Shown: in pieces, positions 1-6,922 of the stretch
How positions within the stretch are numbered: position 1 is the first letter of the stretch
Layout: every line of letters begins with the position of its first letter
Made by a program: the position numbers and the translations under genes
Assembly: GCA_900550135.1 (NCBI GenBank)
Contig: URQO01000049.1
Coordinates: 1 to 14,153, forward strand
Reading direction: 5' to 3'
DNA: 14,153 nucleotides
Origin: an uncultured Eubacterium sp.
GTDB lineage: Bacteria; Bacillota; Clostridia; Lachnospirales; Lachnospiraceae
The notes under the pieces: generated by a model
What the model was told of the DNA's origin: nothing
Database searches by the model: none
What the model saw: the letters and a program-made list of their open reading frames with translations, nothing else

Positions 1-45
1 CCACCGAGATCTACACTCTTTCCCTACACGACGCTCTTCCGATCT
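1..45 (+). other. Illumina TruSeq/P5 read-1 adapter (artefact)
   Basis: The first 45 bases match the 3' part of the Illumina TruSeq universal (P5 plus read-1 primer) adapter, ending in CGCTCTTCCGATCT. This is library sequence, not genome. Biological sequence begins at 46, where the MATE reading frame continues in frame right up to the junction. Confidence 0.98.
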
Positions 46-261
46 CCCTACCAATGAGAAGAACAAAAATGTTAATGAGTTTGTTGTACCAATTGCTCCT
101 AAGGCATTTGCACTTACAAAGTTTCCTACAATAATAGAGTCAACCATATTATAGAACTGCTGAAATATATTTCCTACAAAAAGCGGTACTGCAAACTGAA
201 ATAGCAATTTCCACGGTGTACCTGCCGTCATATCCTTTAAATATTTATTTTGTTTTGACAT
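46..261 (-). CDS. MATE family efflux transporter, N-terminal fragment (gene cut by contig end)
   Basis: This is the first 72 codons of a membrane exporter of the MATE (multidrug and toxic compound extrusion) family, which typically drives drug or metabolite export with Na+ or H+ gradients. The visible N-terminus starts MSKQNKYLKDMTAGTPWKLL, then has a hydrophobic first helix (about residues 18-36). The family-typical FQQFYNMVDSIIVGNFVS segment follows at about 33-50, and AlGAIGTTNSL after it. The ATG at 261 is preceded by GGAGAAAG, a good ribosome site. The gene runs off the contig at the adapter junction, so about 370-390 residues of a usual 440-460 aa protein are missing. It starts 20 bp after the stop of the PAP2 gene, so the two are probably cotranscribed. 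The family call is firm; the substrate cannot be told. Confidence 0.88.
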
Positions 262-281
262 TATCTTTCTCCATTCTACGT

Positions 282-776
282 TTAAATAATATAAAAACCA
301 ATAACACCTGACACAACACCAATGATTGCACCAACTATTACATCTTTAGGAAAATGAACTCCTACTATTACTCTTTCAATAGCCATAAGTAATGCTATAA
401 TCAAAAAAAATACCCCAAGATATGTATTCACATACAAAAAAGCCATAGCTATAACAAAAGCTGAAAACACATGTCTGCTTGGCATGGAATCCCCTTCCTT
501 ATCCTTTTCAATGATTGGAACAAAATCATACATAGTATAAGGTCTTTTTGCATTAATAAAATGTCTTACCACACTAACCAGTACAAAAGAAATACCTGTA
601 ACAACTACTACTCTTACAATATTCTTATCCTTTTGTATAACCATAAAAATAAGTAGGGCAAAAAAAGCCACATACACAATCTCAGTCAAAAACCTATTGA
701 TAAACCGTGCAAGTCTGACTCCATATTTATACTCTCTGATTTTATTTGTAATTAATCTATATTGCTTTTGATTCAT
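282..776 (-). CDS. PAP2-family membrane phosphatase
   Basis: This is an integral membrane phosphatase of the type 2 phosphatidic acid phosphatase superfamily. Members dephosphorylate lipid phosphates such as undecaprenyl pyrophosphate or phosphatidate at the membrane surface. The 164-aa length is normal for the small bacterial members. The three signature motifs are visible. The first is R71-x6-RP (R78-P79), with Arg in place of the usual first Lys. The second is PSRH at 99-102. The third is R135-x5-H141-x3-D145, where E134 stands in place of the usual Ser before Arg. H102 and H141 are the expected catalytic histidines. Hydrophobic segments are at about 30-48, 52-70, 103-133 and 146-164. AAGGAAG precedes the ATG at 776. 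It lies 20 bp upstream of the MATE gene, suggesting one operon. The exact lipid substrate is not determinable; UppP/BcrC-like or PgpB-like roles are both possible. Confidence 0.9.
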   Translation of the reverse strand: MNQKQYRLITNKIREYKYGVRLARFINRFLTEIVYVAFFALLIFMVIQKDKNIVRVVVVTGISFVLVSVVRHFINAKRPYTMYDFVPIIEKDKEGDSMPSRHVFSAFVIAMAFLYVNTYLGVFFLIIALLMAIERVIVGVHFPKDVIVGAIIGVVSGVIGFYII

Positions 777-892
777 ATAACTTCCTTATTCAATCTTAAT
801 ATAACCAATAACATTTAATTATTATCAAACACCCATTTGCCTTATAAACAAATTAAACTATTTGAAACAACTATTTCCTAATCCGTTTTTTA

Positions 893-1015
893 CAACTGAC
901 AATATTTAACGAAAGTGCTCTAACGCGGTCGGTTCATTAAGGTGGCAAAGCCAACTTAATAGAACCGCTACCAGCGTTTGGCAGCGGGAGCGTGCTTTCG
1001 TTAATTTGTCAGTTG
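893..1015 (+). repeat. Structured intergenic repeat, copy 1 (possible ncRNA or MITE/REP-like element)
   Basis: This 123-nt segment folds almost end to end. The outer stem is CAACTGACAA (893-902) with TTGTCAGTTG (1006-1015). The second stem is TTAACGAAAG (906-915) with CTTTCGTTAA (995-1004). Inside are GCTC/GAGC (917-920/988-991) and AACGC/GCGTT (922-926/974-978). The apical hairpin is CGGTTC-ATTAAG-G-TGGC, loop AAA, GCCA-A-CTTAAT-A-GAACCG (930-967). A second copy lies inverted at 6923-7046. Between 908 and 1002 the two copies differ by five substitutions and one indel, while the outer stem differs by paired changes. The core is visibly richer in G+C than its surroundings. No T-run follows, so it is not a simple terminator. 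I do not recognise the family. Which strand is transcribed, if any, is unknown; the plus orientation is opposite to the flanking genes. Confidence 0.8.
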
Positions 1016-1064
1016 GCGCAAATGTGGATTTATGTAAAGAATACTGCAACTACCTATGATAAAC

Positions 1065-1096
1065 AAAAAGTTGCCACGAAAACATGACAACTTTTT
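1065..1096 (-). terminator. Bidirectional rho-independent terminator after the lipoprotein gene
   Basis: AAAAAGTTG (1065-1073) pairs with CAACTTTTT (1088-1096), with a loop of about 14 nt partly closed by further pairs. In the minus direction the stem ends in a T-tract, 62 bp past the stop of the lipoprotein gene. The T-tract on the other strand could also stop transcription coming from the repeat side. Confidence 0.82.
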
Positions 1097-1157
1097 ATTT
1101 TAAAATCTTTAGAATCTTGTTAGTTATATAAAAACATAACCATATAAGATCATATTT

Positions 1158-2267
1158 TTATAAGCTTCCGCCTGCATAAGCGTTAAGTAAAGATATAAGA
1201 ACTGATGTAATATCAGAAACTGAATCCTCACCAGGAATCATATCTGTAATCTTTGCATCTTTTTCTTCAATGTTGCAATTGTATTTGATATTCATTGTGA
1301 TTCCTTCGTTTTCAACATCACCTGTTTCAACAGATAACTTAGCTTTTCTGCTACCTTTATCTCCAGTTACGTTAAGCTTTGTTACAATATTTAATTTTGA
1401 ATCTTTAAGCTGTTTGATCATATCATCTTTATTTTCTTTTGCTTTTTCTACATCTAAATTCTGGATTTCTTCCTTTGCTTCATCAAAACTACTTGCCAAT
1501 TCTGAATCATTTCCTAAAGCTTCTGCAAGTCCGTCAATAACTGCTGTTACATCTGTCTTGAATCCACCGTCAATGTAATTGTATATGCTGTCAACAACCT
1601 GTTCTGCATTGTCTGCACCAATTGTTAATGTATAGTCATCACCATCCTGACCCTGAAGTTTGTCAAATGACTTCTCCATATTTTCCATCATTGCCTTAAC
1701 AGCTGCAACTAACTTGTCAGAATTGCCTGTTGTTGCAGTTTCATCCACTCCTGCAGCTTTAAGAAACTGGTCAACATCAACTGACGCATAATCATTTGTA
1801 ACACCCATCTGTGGCAATGCAGCTTCAATCTGCTTTGCTGCTTCTTCATCAATAGACTTAGCAAATTCAACTAATGAGCCAACATTTAAATATAACTTTG
1901 AACCACTTACAGCAATAGTAGTAAGTTCAGTGTAGTCCATCTGCTCTCCATACTTAACTGAAATCTTTGCAGCTACTTTATCCTTTGACTCTGTTACTAT
2001 ATCAGCCTTTAATGCAAGTGGAATTGTATCTCCACTCTTCATTACTGCAGGAATATCAGTTGAGTTTGTAATCTCATCACCTTTTAAATTGATATTGTAC
2101 TCAAGTGAAACTGTTCCTTTGTCAATTTCTGCTACCTTCTTTAATTCCTTGAAAAATGTAGAGCTTTCTTTCTTTGCTTCTGCATTTTTGTCACTACTGC
2201 TTCCACATCCTGTAAATAAGCTCATAACCATTACAAGAGAAAGCATTACAGCTAATAATTTTTTCAT
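1158..2267 (-). CDS. Secreted lipoprotein of unknown function
   Basis: This is a 369-aa protein exported and lipid-anchored on the outer face of the membrane. The N-terminus MKKLLAVMLSLVMVMSLFTGC is a textbook lipoprotein signal with lipobox F-T-G-C, so Cys21 should be lipidated. It is followed by a Ser/Lys/Glu-rich flexible stretch. The mature part is rich in Lys, Asp and Glu. It has alternating polar/hydrophobic strands near both ends and a helical, Glu/Lys-rich middle, and I recognise no enzyme motif. An upstream in-frame ATG (2285) exists. However, AGGAGAAAAAG lies directly before the ATG at 2267, and the signal peptide starts there, so I take 2267. A sigma-A-like promoter (2335-2363) and a perfect 16-nt palindrome (2290-2305) lie upstream, and a terminator lies downstream, so it is a single-gene unit. 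A possible role as a binding or surface protein is only a guess. Confidence 0.85.
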   Translation of the reverse strand: MKKLLAVMLSLVMVMSLFTGCGSSSDKNAEAKKESSTFFKELKKVAEIDKGTVSLEYNINLKGDEITNSTDIPAVMKSGDTIPLALKADIVTESKDKVAAKISVKYGEQMDYTELTTIAVSGSKLYLNVGSLVEFAKSIDEEAAKQIEAALPQMGVTNDYASVDVDQFLKAAGVDETATTGNSDKLVAAVKAMMENMEKSFDKLQGQDGDDYTLTIGADNAEQVVDSIYNYIDGGFKTDVTAVIDGLAEALGNDSELASSFDEAKEEIQNLDVEKAKENKDDMIKQLKDSKLNIVTKLNVTGDKGSRKAKLSVETGDVENEGITMNIKYNCNIEEKDAKITDMIPGEDSVSDITSVLISLLNAYAGGSL

Positions 2268-2289
2268 AACTTTTTCTCCTTCCATATAT

Positions 2290-2305
2290 AACTGTATATA
2301 CAGTT
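2290..2305. promoter_or_regulatory. Perfect 16-bp palindrome in the lipoprotein gene leader
   Basis: AACTGTATATACAGTT is an exact dyad located about 30 bp downstream of the proposed -10 and about 22 bp before the start codon at 2267. Its position suits an operator for a dimeric repressor. The regulator is unknown. The half-sites resemble CTGT...ACAG LexA half-sites, but the 4-bp spacing is not that of the E. coli box. Confidence 0.5.
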
Positions 2306-2334
2306 TATCATATATGTGTGAATTTTAAAACAAA

Positions 2335-2363
2335 TTTATACATTTTATGTCACGTTTTTACAA
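2335..2363 (-). promoter_or_regulatory. Candidate sigma-A promoter for the lipoprotein gene
   Basis: On the minus strand TTGTAA (2363-2358) and TATAAA (2340-2335) are separated by 17 bp. The pair matches the -35 consensus at 4 of 6 positions and the -10 at 5 of 6. It lies just beyond the niaR stop, and no terminator is visible after niaR, so some readthrough from the nad operon is possible. Confidence 0.55.
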
Positions 2364-2374
2364 TATGCAACATT

Positions 2375-2920
2375 TTATTCTTCACCCCAGAAATCAACCG
2401 GCTCATAATCTCTTAGCGCTACCAGGTATCCTTTTTCCTGCAGCTGCTGTTGAATAATATCAAGAGTTTCCTCTGAATCTGCAACTACTGTATGGTAATG
2501 ATATTCGGAAGTAATCTGTTCTAATGGAACTGATACTCCACCATCTATACTATCAACATATCTTTTCGCATCTATTCTTGACTTTATATTCATGGGAACA
2601 CGTACCACATTGTAAAGTTTGTGGTATACAAATACATCTTCGACTTTTCCACCACAATCTACAATAAGATATAATTCATCTAGCATTTTTTCTGCACTGT
2701 GTTTTACCTTAAACACTCTGGATATATGATTTTTGTCTTTTAACACATAGCCCTTGTGAGTTGATACTATATCATGATTTGAAGCGCGAAGTAGTGCAAT
2801 GTCCTGAACAATCACCTGTCTGCTTACCTGAAACTTTTCAGCCAGTTTTGTTCCTGATACTGCGTTGTTGCTTTCCTGCAAAATTTTTAACAAACTTTCC
2901 CTTCTCTTATCTCCGCTCAT
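2375..2920 (-). CDS. niaR: NiaR (YrxA) niacin-responsive transcriptional repressor
   Basis: This is a cytoplasmic repressor of NAD biosynthesis and niacin uptake genes, with nicotinic acid as co-repressor in characterised members. At 181 aa it has the family's normal size and architecture. An N-terminal winged helix-turn-helix of the HTH_11 type spans about residues 5-58 (VSGTKLAEKFQVSRQVIVQD region). A 3H domain follows at about 70-175. The three conserved histidine sites that name the 3H domain are visible as KH74SAE, VYH100KLY and EYH141YH143. The ATG at 2920 has AGGAGG in front of it and follows the nadC stop by 18 bp, so it is the third gene of nadB-nadC-niaR. Because NiaR family proteins repress nadBC operons, autoregulation is likely. 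The candidate operator is the inverted repeat at 5247-5280. The identity is well supported by family, domain order and context. Confidence 0.93.
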   Translation of the reverse strand: MSGDKRRESLLKILQESNNAVSGTKLAEKFQVSRQVIVQDIALLRASNHDIVSTHKGYVLKDKNHISRVFKVKHSAEKMLDELYLIVDCGGKVEDVFVYHKLYNVVRVPMNIKSRIDAKRYVDSIDGGVSVPLEQITSEYHYHTVVADSEETLDIIQQQLQEKGYLVALRDYEPVDFWGEE

Positions 2921-2938
2921 TTGTGCCTCCTAATGAGT

Positions 2939-3793
2939 CTATATTCTATGTAGATTTTTAAGTGATATATCCATAATAGGTGAAGAGTGGGTTAATGCTC
3001 CGCTTGAAATATAATCTACACCTAAGTCAACCAGTTTTGCAATATTTTCTTTGTTTACATTTCCTGAAATTTCAATTTCTGCTCGACCGGCAATAATGTC
3101 CACTGCTTCTTTCATTACGTCGTGTTCCATGTTATCAAGCATAATAATGTCAGCACCGGCTTCCACTGCTTCTTTTACCATATCAAGATTTTCAACTTCA
3201 ACTTCTATTTTTCTAACAAATGGTGCATAATCTTTTGCCATCTGAATTGCTTCCTTTACGCCACCTGCTGCACCGATATGGTTGTCCTTTAACAAAACTC
3301 CATCTGTTAAATTATATCTGTGATTGTTTCCACCACCTACTCTTACAGCATACTTTTCAAATATTCTGTTATTTGGTGTAGTCTTTCTTGTATCTAATAA
3401 TTTAACACCTGAGCCTTCTAATAACTTAGCAATTGAGTTTGTGTACGTTGCAATACCACTCATTCTCTGTAAATAATTAAGTCCTGTTCTCTCGCCTACC
3501 AAAAGCACTCTGATATCACCTGTTACAGTTCCCATATGTTGACCTTTCTTTACATGGTCACCATCTTTTACTGACAATTCAATCTTTGTACTCTCATCTA
3601 ACAACTGAAAAGCTCTTGAAAATACCTGAAGGCCACAGATTACTCCGTCTTCCTTACAAATAAGGTCTACCTGTCCCATTGCTCCTTTTGGCATTACTGA
3701 ATTGGTAGTCACATCTTCGCTGGTTACATCTTCTTTTAATGCACTTTCAATAAGTGGGTCTACTGTTAATTTTAATGTAATTGGATCAAACAT
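2939..3793 (-). CDS. nadC: Nicotinate-nucleotide pyrophosphorylase (carboxylating), quinolinate phosphoribosyltransferase
   Basis: NadC converts quinolinate and PRPP to nicotinate mononucleotide, CO2 and pyrophosphate, the third step of de novo NAD synthesis, in the cytoplasm. The 284-aa length is standard. Family signatures in order are ERTGLNYLQRMSGIAT (101-116), DTRKTTP (134-140), GGGNNHR (153-159), LLKDNHI (167-173), EVEVEN (197-202), the phosphate-binding strand IIMLDN (216-221), and SGALTHS (264-270). The basic residues that bind quinolinate and PRPP phosphates (R102, R136, K137, H158, R159, K169) are all present, so it should be active. The start at 3793 follows AAGGAGG. It lies 45 bp downstream of nadB and 18 bp upstream of niaR, in one operon. 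Confidence 0.97.
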   Translation of the reverse strand: MFDPITLKLTVDPLIESALKEDVTSEDVTTNSVMPKGAMGQVDLICKEDGVICGLQVFSRAFQLLDESTKIELSVKDGDHVKKGQHMGTVTGDIRVLLVGERTGLNYLQRMSGIATYTNSIAKLLEGSGVKLLDTRKTTPNNRIFEKYAVRVGGGNNHRYNLTDGVLLKDNHIGAAGGVKEAIQMAKDYAPFVRKIEVEVENLDMVKEAVEAGADIIMLDNMEHDVMKEAVDIIAGRAEIEISGNVNKENIAKLVDLGVDYISSGALTHSSPIMDISLKNLHRI

Positions 3794-3838
3794 TTTATCC
3801 TCCTTGTTTGGTTCATTAGTTTCTGTTTATTCTATTTG

Positions 3839-5152
3839 TTATTTTGTTCTTGCTTCTTTGAATTTTTCTATGGTATCAAGAATCAACTGTTTGTTTTCTT
3901 TGTTCCAGCTGTCTAAGTCACTGTATTTTTCTAAATCAACATTTTCCTCATGCTTATCAAATACAGTATTCTTAAACTTTTCACACATTTCAAGTGCTGC
4001 ACGTTTTGCAAATACCATACTCTCTAAAAGAGAATTGCTTGCAAGTCTGTTTCTACCATGAACTCCGTTACATGCTGTCTCACCTACTGCGTAAAGCCTG
4101 TCCATAGATGTCTTACTTTGAAGGTTTACCTTTATACCACCCATAAAGTAATGCTGTGCCGGCACAACCGGAATCATTTCATCAGGAACATTATATCCCT
4201 GCTCTCTACAATGTTCAACAATGTTTGGGAAATGTGTTGTAAGCTGTTCTTTCTCTATTGGTTTCATTGAAAGCCATACATGATTTGTTCCATCTTTTTT
4301 CATCTGCTTTTTAATTTCATTTGTCAAAAGATCTCTTGGCAACAATTCCTCTGTAAATCTTTCTTTGTCCTTATCATAAAGTAATGCGCCCTCGCCTCTT
4401 ACTGATTCAGAAATAAGAAAACTTCTGTCTTCTTCCTTTTCAGAATAAAAAGTTGTTGGGTGAATCTGCACATAATCTATGTCTTTTAATTCAACATTGT
4501 GTCTTATGGCTGTAGCCACGGCATCACCTGTCAAATGTCTGTAGTTGGTTGAATATCTGTAAATTCCACCAATGCCACCACTGGCCAATACTGTAAAGTC
4601 AGCATAGATTGTATCTAATGTACCATCTGCCTTTTTTACTACTACACCTAAACATTCATTTGTTTCCCGGTCAGCTTCCCTGTTTGGTATTATGTCAACC
4701 ATGGTCCAATATTCTTTTATTGTAATATTGTCTCTTTTTTTACACTGCTCATAAATGTGACTTGTAATCTCTTTGCCTGTAATGTCCTCATGATATACAA
4801 TACGGTTTCTGGCGTGAGCTCCTTCTTTTGTATAAGCAAGATTTCCATCTTCATCTCTTGCAAAATCAACACCAAAGCTTAACAGGTCCTTTACTAATGC
4901 CGGTGATTCCTTGATCATAGTTTCCACAGCTGCAGTGTCATTTTCAAAATGTCCTGCCTTCATTGTATCATAAAAATAACTGTCGAAGTCTTCTTCATCT
5001 TTCAACATGCACATACCACCCTGTGCCAAAAATGAATCACTGTGTTCTACAATATCTTTTGTGATAATCAATATGTTCTTGTCCTTTGGAAGATTTAATG
5101 CACAATACATTCCTGCGCAACCACTTCCTACTATTACGATATCCGCTCTCAT
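3839..5152 (-). CDS. nadB: L-aspartate oxidase, short clostridial form
   Basis: NadB is a cytoplasmic flavoenzyme that oxidises L-aspartate to iminoaspartate, the first step of NAD synthesis. The FAD-binding dinucleotide motif VGSGCAG (8-14) lies at the extreme N-terminus. Then come the FAD/active-site segments AQGGM (43-47), IHPTTF (230-235), SESVRGEGA (248-256), PAQHYFMGGI (331-340) and HGRNRLASNSLLE (365-377). His231, Arg252 and His334 are the expected catalytic and substrate residues. HPTTF and HGRNRLASNSLLE favour NadB over succinate dehydrogenase or fumarate reductase flavoproteins. At 437 aa it lacks most of the C-terminal helical extension of the about 540-aa E. coli enzyme. I choose the ATG at 5152 because the Rossmann fold then starts as usual. 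A GTG at 5179 with AAAGGG three bases before it would add nine residues. It is the first gene of the operon; no nadA adjoins it. Confidence 0.94.
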   Translation of the reverse strand: MRADIVIVGSGCAGMYCALNLPKDKNILIITKDIVEHSDSFLAQGGMCMLKDEEDFDSYFYDTMKAGHFENDTAAVETMIKESPALVKDLLSFGVDFARDEDGNLAYTKEGAHARNRIVYHEDITGKEITSHIYEQCKKRDNITIKEYWTMVDIIPNREADRETNECLGVVVKKADGTLDTIYADFTVLASGGIGGIYRYSTNYRHLTGDAVATAIRHNVELKDIDYVQIHPTTFYSEKEEDRSFLISESVRGEGALLYDKDKERFTEELLPRDLLTNEIKKQMKKDGTNHVWLSMKPIEKEQLTTHFPNIVEHCREQGYNVPDEMIPVVPAQHYFMGGIKVNLQSKTSMDRLYAVGETACNGVHGRNRLASNSLLESMVFAKRAALEMCEKFKNTVFDKHEENVDLEKYSDLDSWNKENKQLILDTIEKFKEARTK

Positions 5153-5235
5153 TTTTAATCTTTTTATAGTGCTTTGCACTAACCCTTTATTTCTTATGTA
5201 TTTACCTTGAATATATGTTCAAAGCATTGTATGGG

Positions 5236-5264
5236 ATTATAGCATATGTTTTTACATCTGACAA
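5236..5264 (-). promoter_or_regulatory. Sigma-A promoter of the nadB-nadC-niaR operon
   Basis: On the minus strand TTGTCA (5264-5259) and TATAAT (5241-5236) are separated by exactly 17 bp. That is 5 of 6 and 6 of 6 consensus matches, the best promoter in the window. Transcription would start near 5228, leaving a leader of about 75 nt before the ATG at 5152. Confidence 0.82.
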
Positions 5265-5280
5265 GACAGTTGTAAAAACA
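5247..5280. promoter_or_regulatory. Inverted repeat overlapping the nad promoter, proposed NiaR operator
   Basis: TGTTTTTACATCTG (5247-5260) and CAGTTGTAAAAACA (5267-5280) are reverse complements apart from one position, separated by 6 bp. The -35 hexamer (5259-5264) lies at the centre of this dyad, so a bound protein would block RNA polymerase. NiaR is encoded in the same operon and is the obvious candidate. The link is inference; I have not matched it to a published NiaR motif. Confidence 0.6.
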
Positions 5281-5320
5281 GTTGTTTCATTAAACTTAAG
5301 AACTACTATTACCACATCCC

Positions 5321-5337
5321 ACATGTCTGACATATGT
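5321..5337. promoter_or_regulatory. Second dyad upstream of the nad promoter
   Basis: ACATGTCTGACATATGT contains the perfect dyad ATGTC-T-GACAT (5323-5333). It lies about 57 bp upstream of the -35 hexamer. It may be an auxiliary operator, or it may be chance in AT-rich DNA. Confidence 0.3.
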
Positions 5338-5354
5338 TTATTGGGCAATGGGCG

Positions 5355-5402
5355 AAAAATCCCTGTGCAAAAATGATTAATATCATATTTACTACAGGGA
5401 TT
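5355..5402 (-). terminator. Rho-independent terminator after pepD
   Basis: On the minus strand AATCCCTGT (5402-5394) pairs with ACAGGGATT (5366-5358) and a T-run follows (5359-5355). The 27-nt loop contains its own small hairpin, ATGAT-ATTA-ATCAT. It starts 11 bp past the pepD stop and separates pepD from the nad operon. Confidence 0.8.
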
Positions 5403-5412
5403 CTTTTAATTA

Positions 5413-6861
5413 TTATTTTAACTTTTCTAAAATCTTCGTAATAAGATTCCATGTTCTTTCTGTTGATGATATGCTAAGCATTTCATCTGTTGTGTGAACA
5501 TTTTTCATTGTTGGACCAAAAGATATGGCATCAAGACCTTCAATCTTATCTGCAAACAATCCACATTCAAGTCCTGCATGAATACCTTCTACCACAGGCT
5601 CTTCCTTGTATAGTTCTTCGTAAGCCTTTACTGCAACATCTCTGATTTTTGAATCAGCCTTGTATTCCCATCCCGGATACTCTCCTGACATTTCAAGGGT
5701 TCCGCCAAAAATTTCAGTAAGTGAACGAAGCTTTTCAATAAGGAACTGCTTTTCACTTTCCACTGAACTTCTCACTGAATATGATAATGCCACATTTGTT
5801 TCAGTAGTTCTTAAAATGCCAAGGTTAAGCGATGTCTGTACCATGCCTTCAATTTCATTGTTCATTCTCTGTATTCCATTTGGCATATTTACAAGAGAAA
5901 TAATTGTTGCCAGTGTTGTTGCTCCTGACATAACATCCATAAACTGTTCTTCAATAACATTTGTCTGAAGTTTTGCATCAGGATCCGTTGTTCTGTATTC
6001 TTCTTTTACTTCATTAAATGTTTTTTCAATAATTTCTTTTGCTTTATCAACAGCCTCTTTGTTTACGGCAATGGCTGCTTCACTTACTTTTGCAATAACA
6101 TTATCCTTTTCACCACCATTTATTGATACAAGACGCATTCCCACATTTTGGAATACGTTTAATAAAACACGTCCCATAATACAGTTGGCATTTGCTCCAC
6201 CTTTGATAATTTCCATACCTGAGTGACCACCTGCAAAATCATACAATCTTAATTCTATAATCTGTGCATTAATTGGTTCCTTGTGAAGTGGAAGGTTGCA
6301 TGTTGCTGTACCACCTCCTGCACAACTTACCGTAAAAAAGCCCTCATCTTCTGAGTCAAGATTAAGCATAAGCTTTCCTTTTAAATCTGATGTATCTAAT
6401 GCTGCTGCTCCTAAAAGTCCGATTTCCTCATCAACTGTAAATATTGCTTCAATAGGGGGATGAGCTATGTCATCACTGTCAATTACTGCAAGTGCATATG
6501 CAACGGCAATTCCATCATCTCCGCCAAGTGATGTATTTTTTGCACTTAAGTAATCTCCGTTAACTTCTAAATCAAGGCCTTCTTTTTCCATGTCTTTGTT
6601 GCTGTCTGCTGTCTTTACGGCAACCATATCCATGTGTCCCTGAATTATAACAGTATCAGAGTCTTCGTAACCCTTTGTTCCATCTTTCCATATAATCACA
6701 TTAAAGCTATCATCCTGACGGTATTTAAGGTTTCTCTTTTTTGCAAAATCTACCAGATAATTGCTAATCTGTTCAACATTTCCTGAACCATGTGGAATAC
6801 CTGCAATATCCTCAAAAAATTCAAATACCTTTTCCGGCTTCTTTCCTTCTAAAACTCTCAT
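5413..6861 (-). CDS. pepD: Aminoacyl-histidine dipeptidase / cytosol nonspecific dipeptidase (M20 family)
   Basis: This is a cytoplasmic dinuclear zinc dipeptidase of peptidase family M20 (PepD/PepV-like, Xaa-His dipeptidase group) that cleaves a broad range of dipeptides. At 482 aa it has the PepD length. Metal and catalytic motifs are H76-M-D78 in IIQGHMDMV, GGDDG (113-117), the catalytic DEE (144-146), NLDSEDEG near 168-174, GGHSG (211-215) at the edge of the lid domain, and the C-terminal H456-TTDE. All expected zinc ligands and the general-base Glu are present, so it should be active. An in-frame GTG at 6870 gives a longer frame. However, AGAGGTG ends 6 bases before the ATG at 6861, and that GTG is part of this ribosome site, so 6861 is the better start. 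Repeat copy 2 lies 61 bp upstream in the same orientation. It pairs functionally with the OPT peptide transporter downstream in the window. Confidence 0.94.
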   Translation of the reverse strand: MRVLEGKKPEKVFEFFEDIAGIPHGSGNVEQISNYLVDFAKKRNLKYRQDDSFNVIIWKDGTKGYEDSDTVIIQGHMDMVAVKTADSNKDMEKEGLDLEVNGDYLSAKNTSLGGDDGIAVAYALAVIDSDDIAHPPIEAIFTVDEEIGLLGAAALDTSDLKGKLMLNLDSEDEGFFTVSCAGGGTATCNLPLHKEPINAQIIELRLYDFAGGHSGMEIIKGGANANCIMGRVLLNVFQNVGMRLVSINGGEKDNVIAKVSEAAIAVNKEAVDKAKEIIEKTFNEVKEEYRTTDPDAKLQTNVIEEQFMDVMSGATTLATIISLVNMPNGIQRMNNEIEGMVQTSLNLGILRTTETNVALSYSVRSSVESEKQFLIEKLRSLTEIFGGTLEMSGEYPGWEYKADSKIRDVAVKAYEELYKEEPVVEGIHAGLECGLFADKIEGLDAISFGPTMKNVHTTDEMLSISSTERTWNLITKILEKLK

Positions 6862-6922
6862 ATCTATCACCTCTCAAAATTCTTATAGTAACCCGCTTTA
6901 TTCTCTACTTTTCCCCCTGTGC

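Larger units (their letters stand above)
777..1157. other. 381-bp intergenic region with repeat copy 1 and a terminator
   Basis: No gene is supported here. From left to right it holds an AT-rich stretch (777-892) that should contain the PAP2-MATE promoter, but I found no hexamer pair with good spacing. It then holds the structured repeat at 893-1015 and the bidirectional terminator at 1065-1096. Last comes the AT-rich 3' tail of the lipoprotein gene, in which GTTAT/ATAAC can form a weak extra hairpin. Confidence 0.7.

Noticed and set aside
893..1015. Repeat read as an intrinsic terminator or tRNA
   Set aside because: No T-tract follows either copy in either direction, and there is no cloverleaf or anticodon arrangement. 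A separate terminator already lies at 1065-1096.
1270..1578. Plus-strand open frames opposite real genes (for example 1270-1578, 5660-5968, 8742-9083, 13129-13608)
   Set aside because: All lie antisense to confidently identified minus-strand genes, have hydrophobic, Ser/Pro-rich shadow composition, and lack ribosome sites.
2290..2305. LexA SOS box
   Set aside because: The CTGT/ACAG half-sites are 4 bp apart instead of the 8 bp of the E. coli box, and Bacillota LexA uses a different motif (GAAC-n4-GTTC).
3839..5152. Fumarate reductase/succinate dehydrogenase flavoprotein
   Set aside because: The IHPTTF and HGRNRLASNSLLE segments and the nadC-niaR context favour L-aspartate oxidase.
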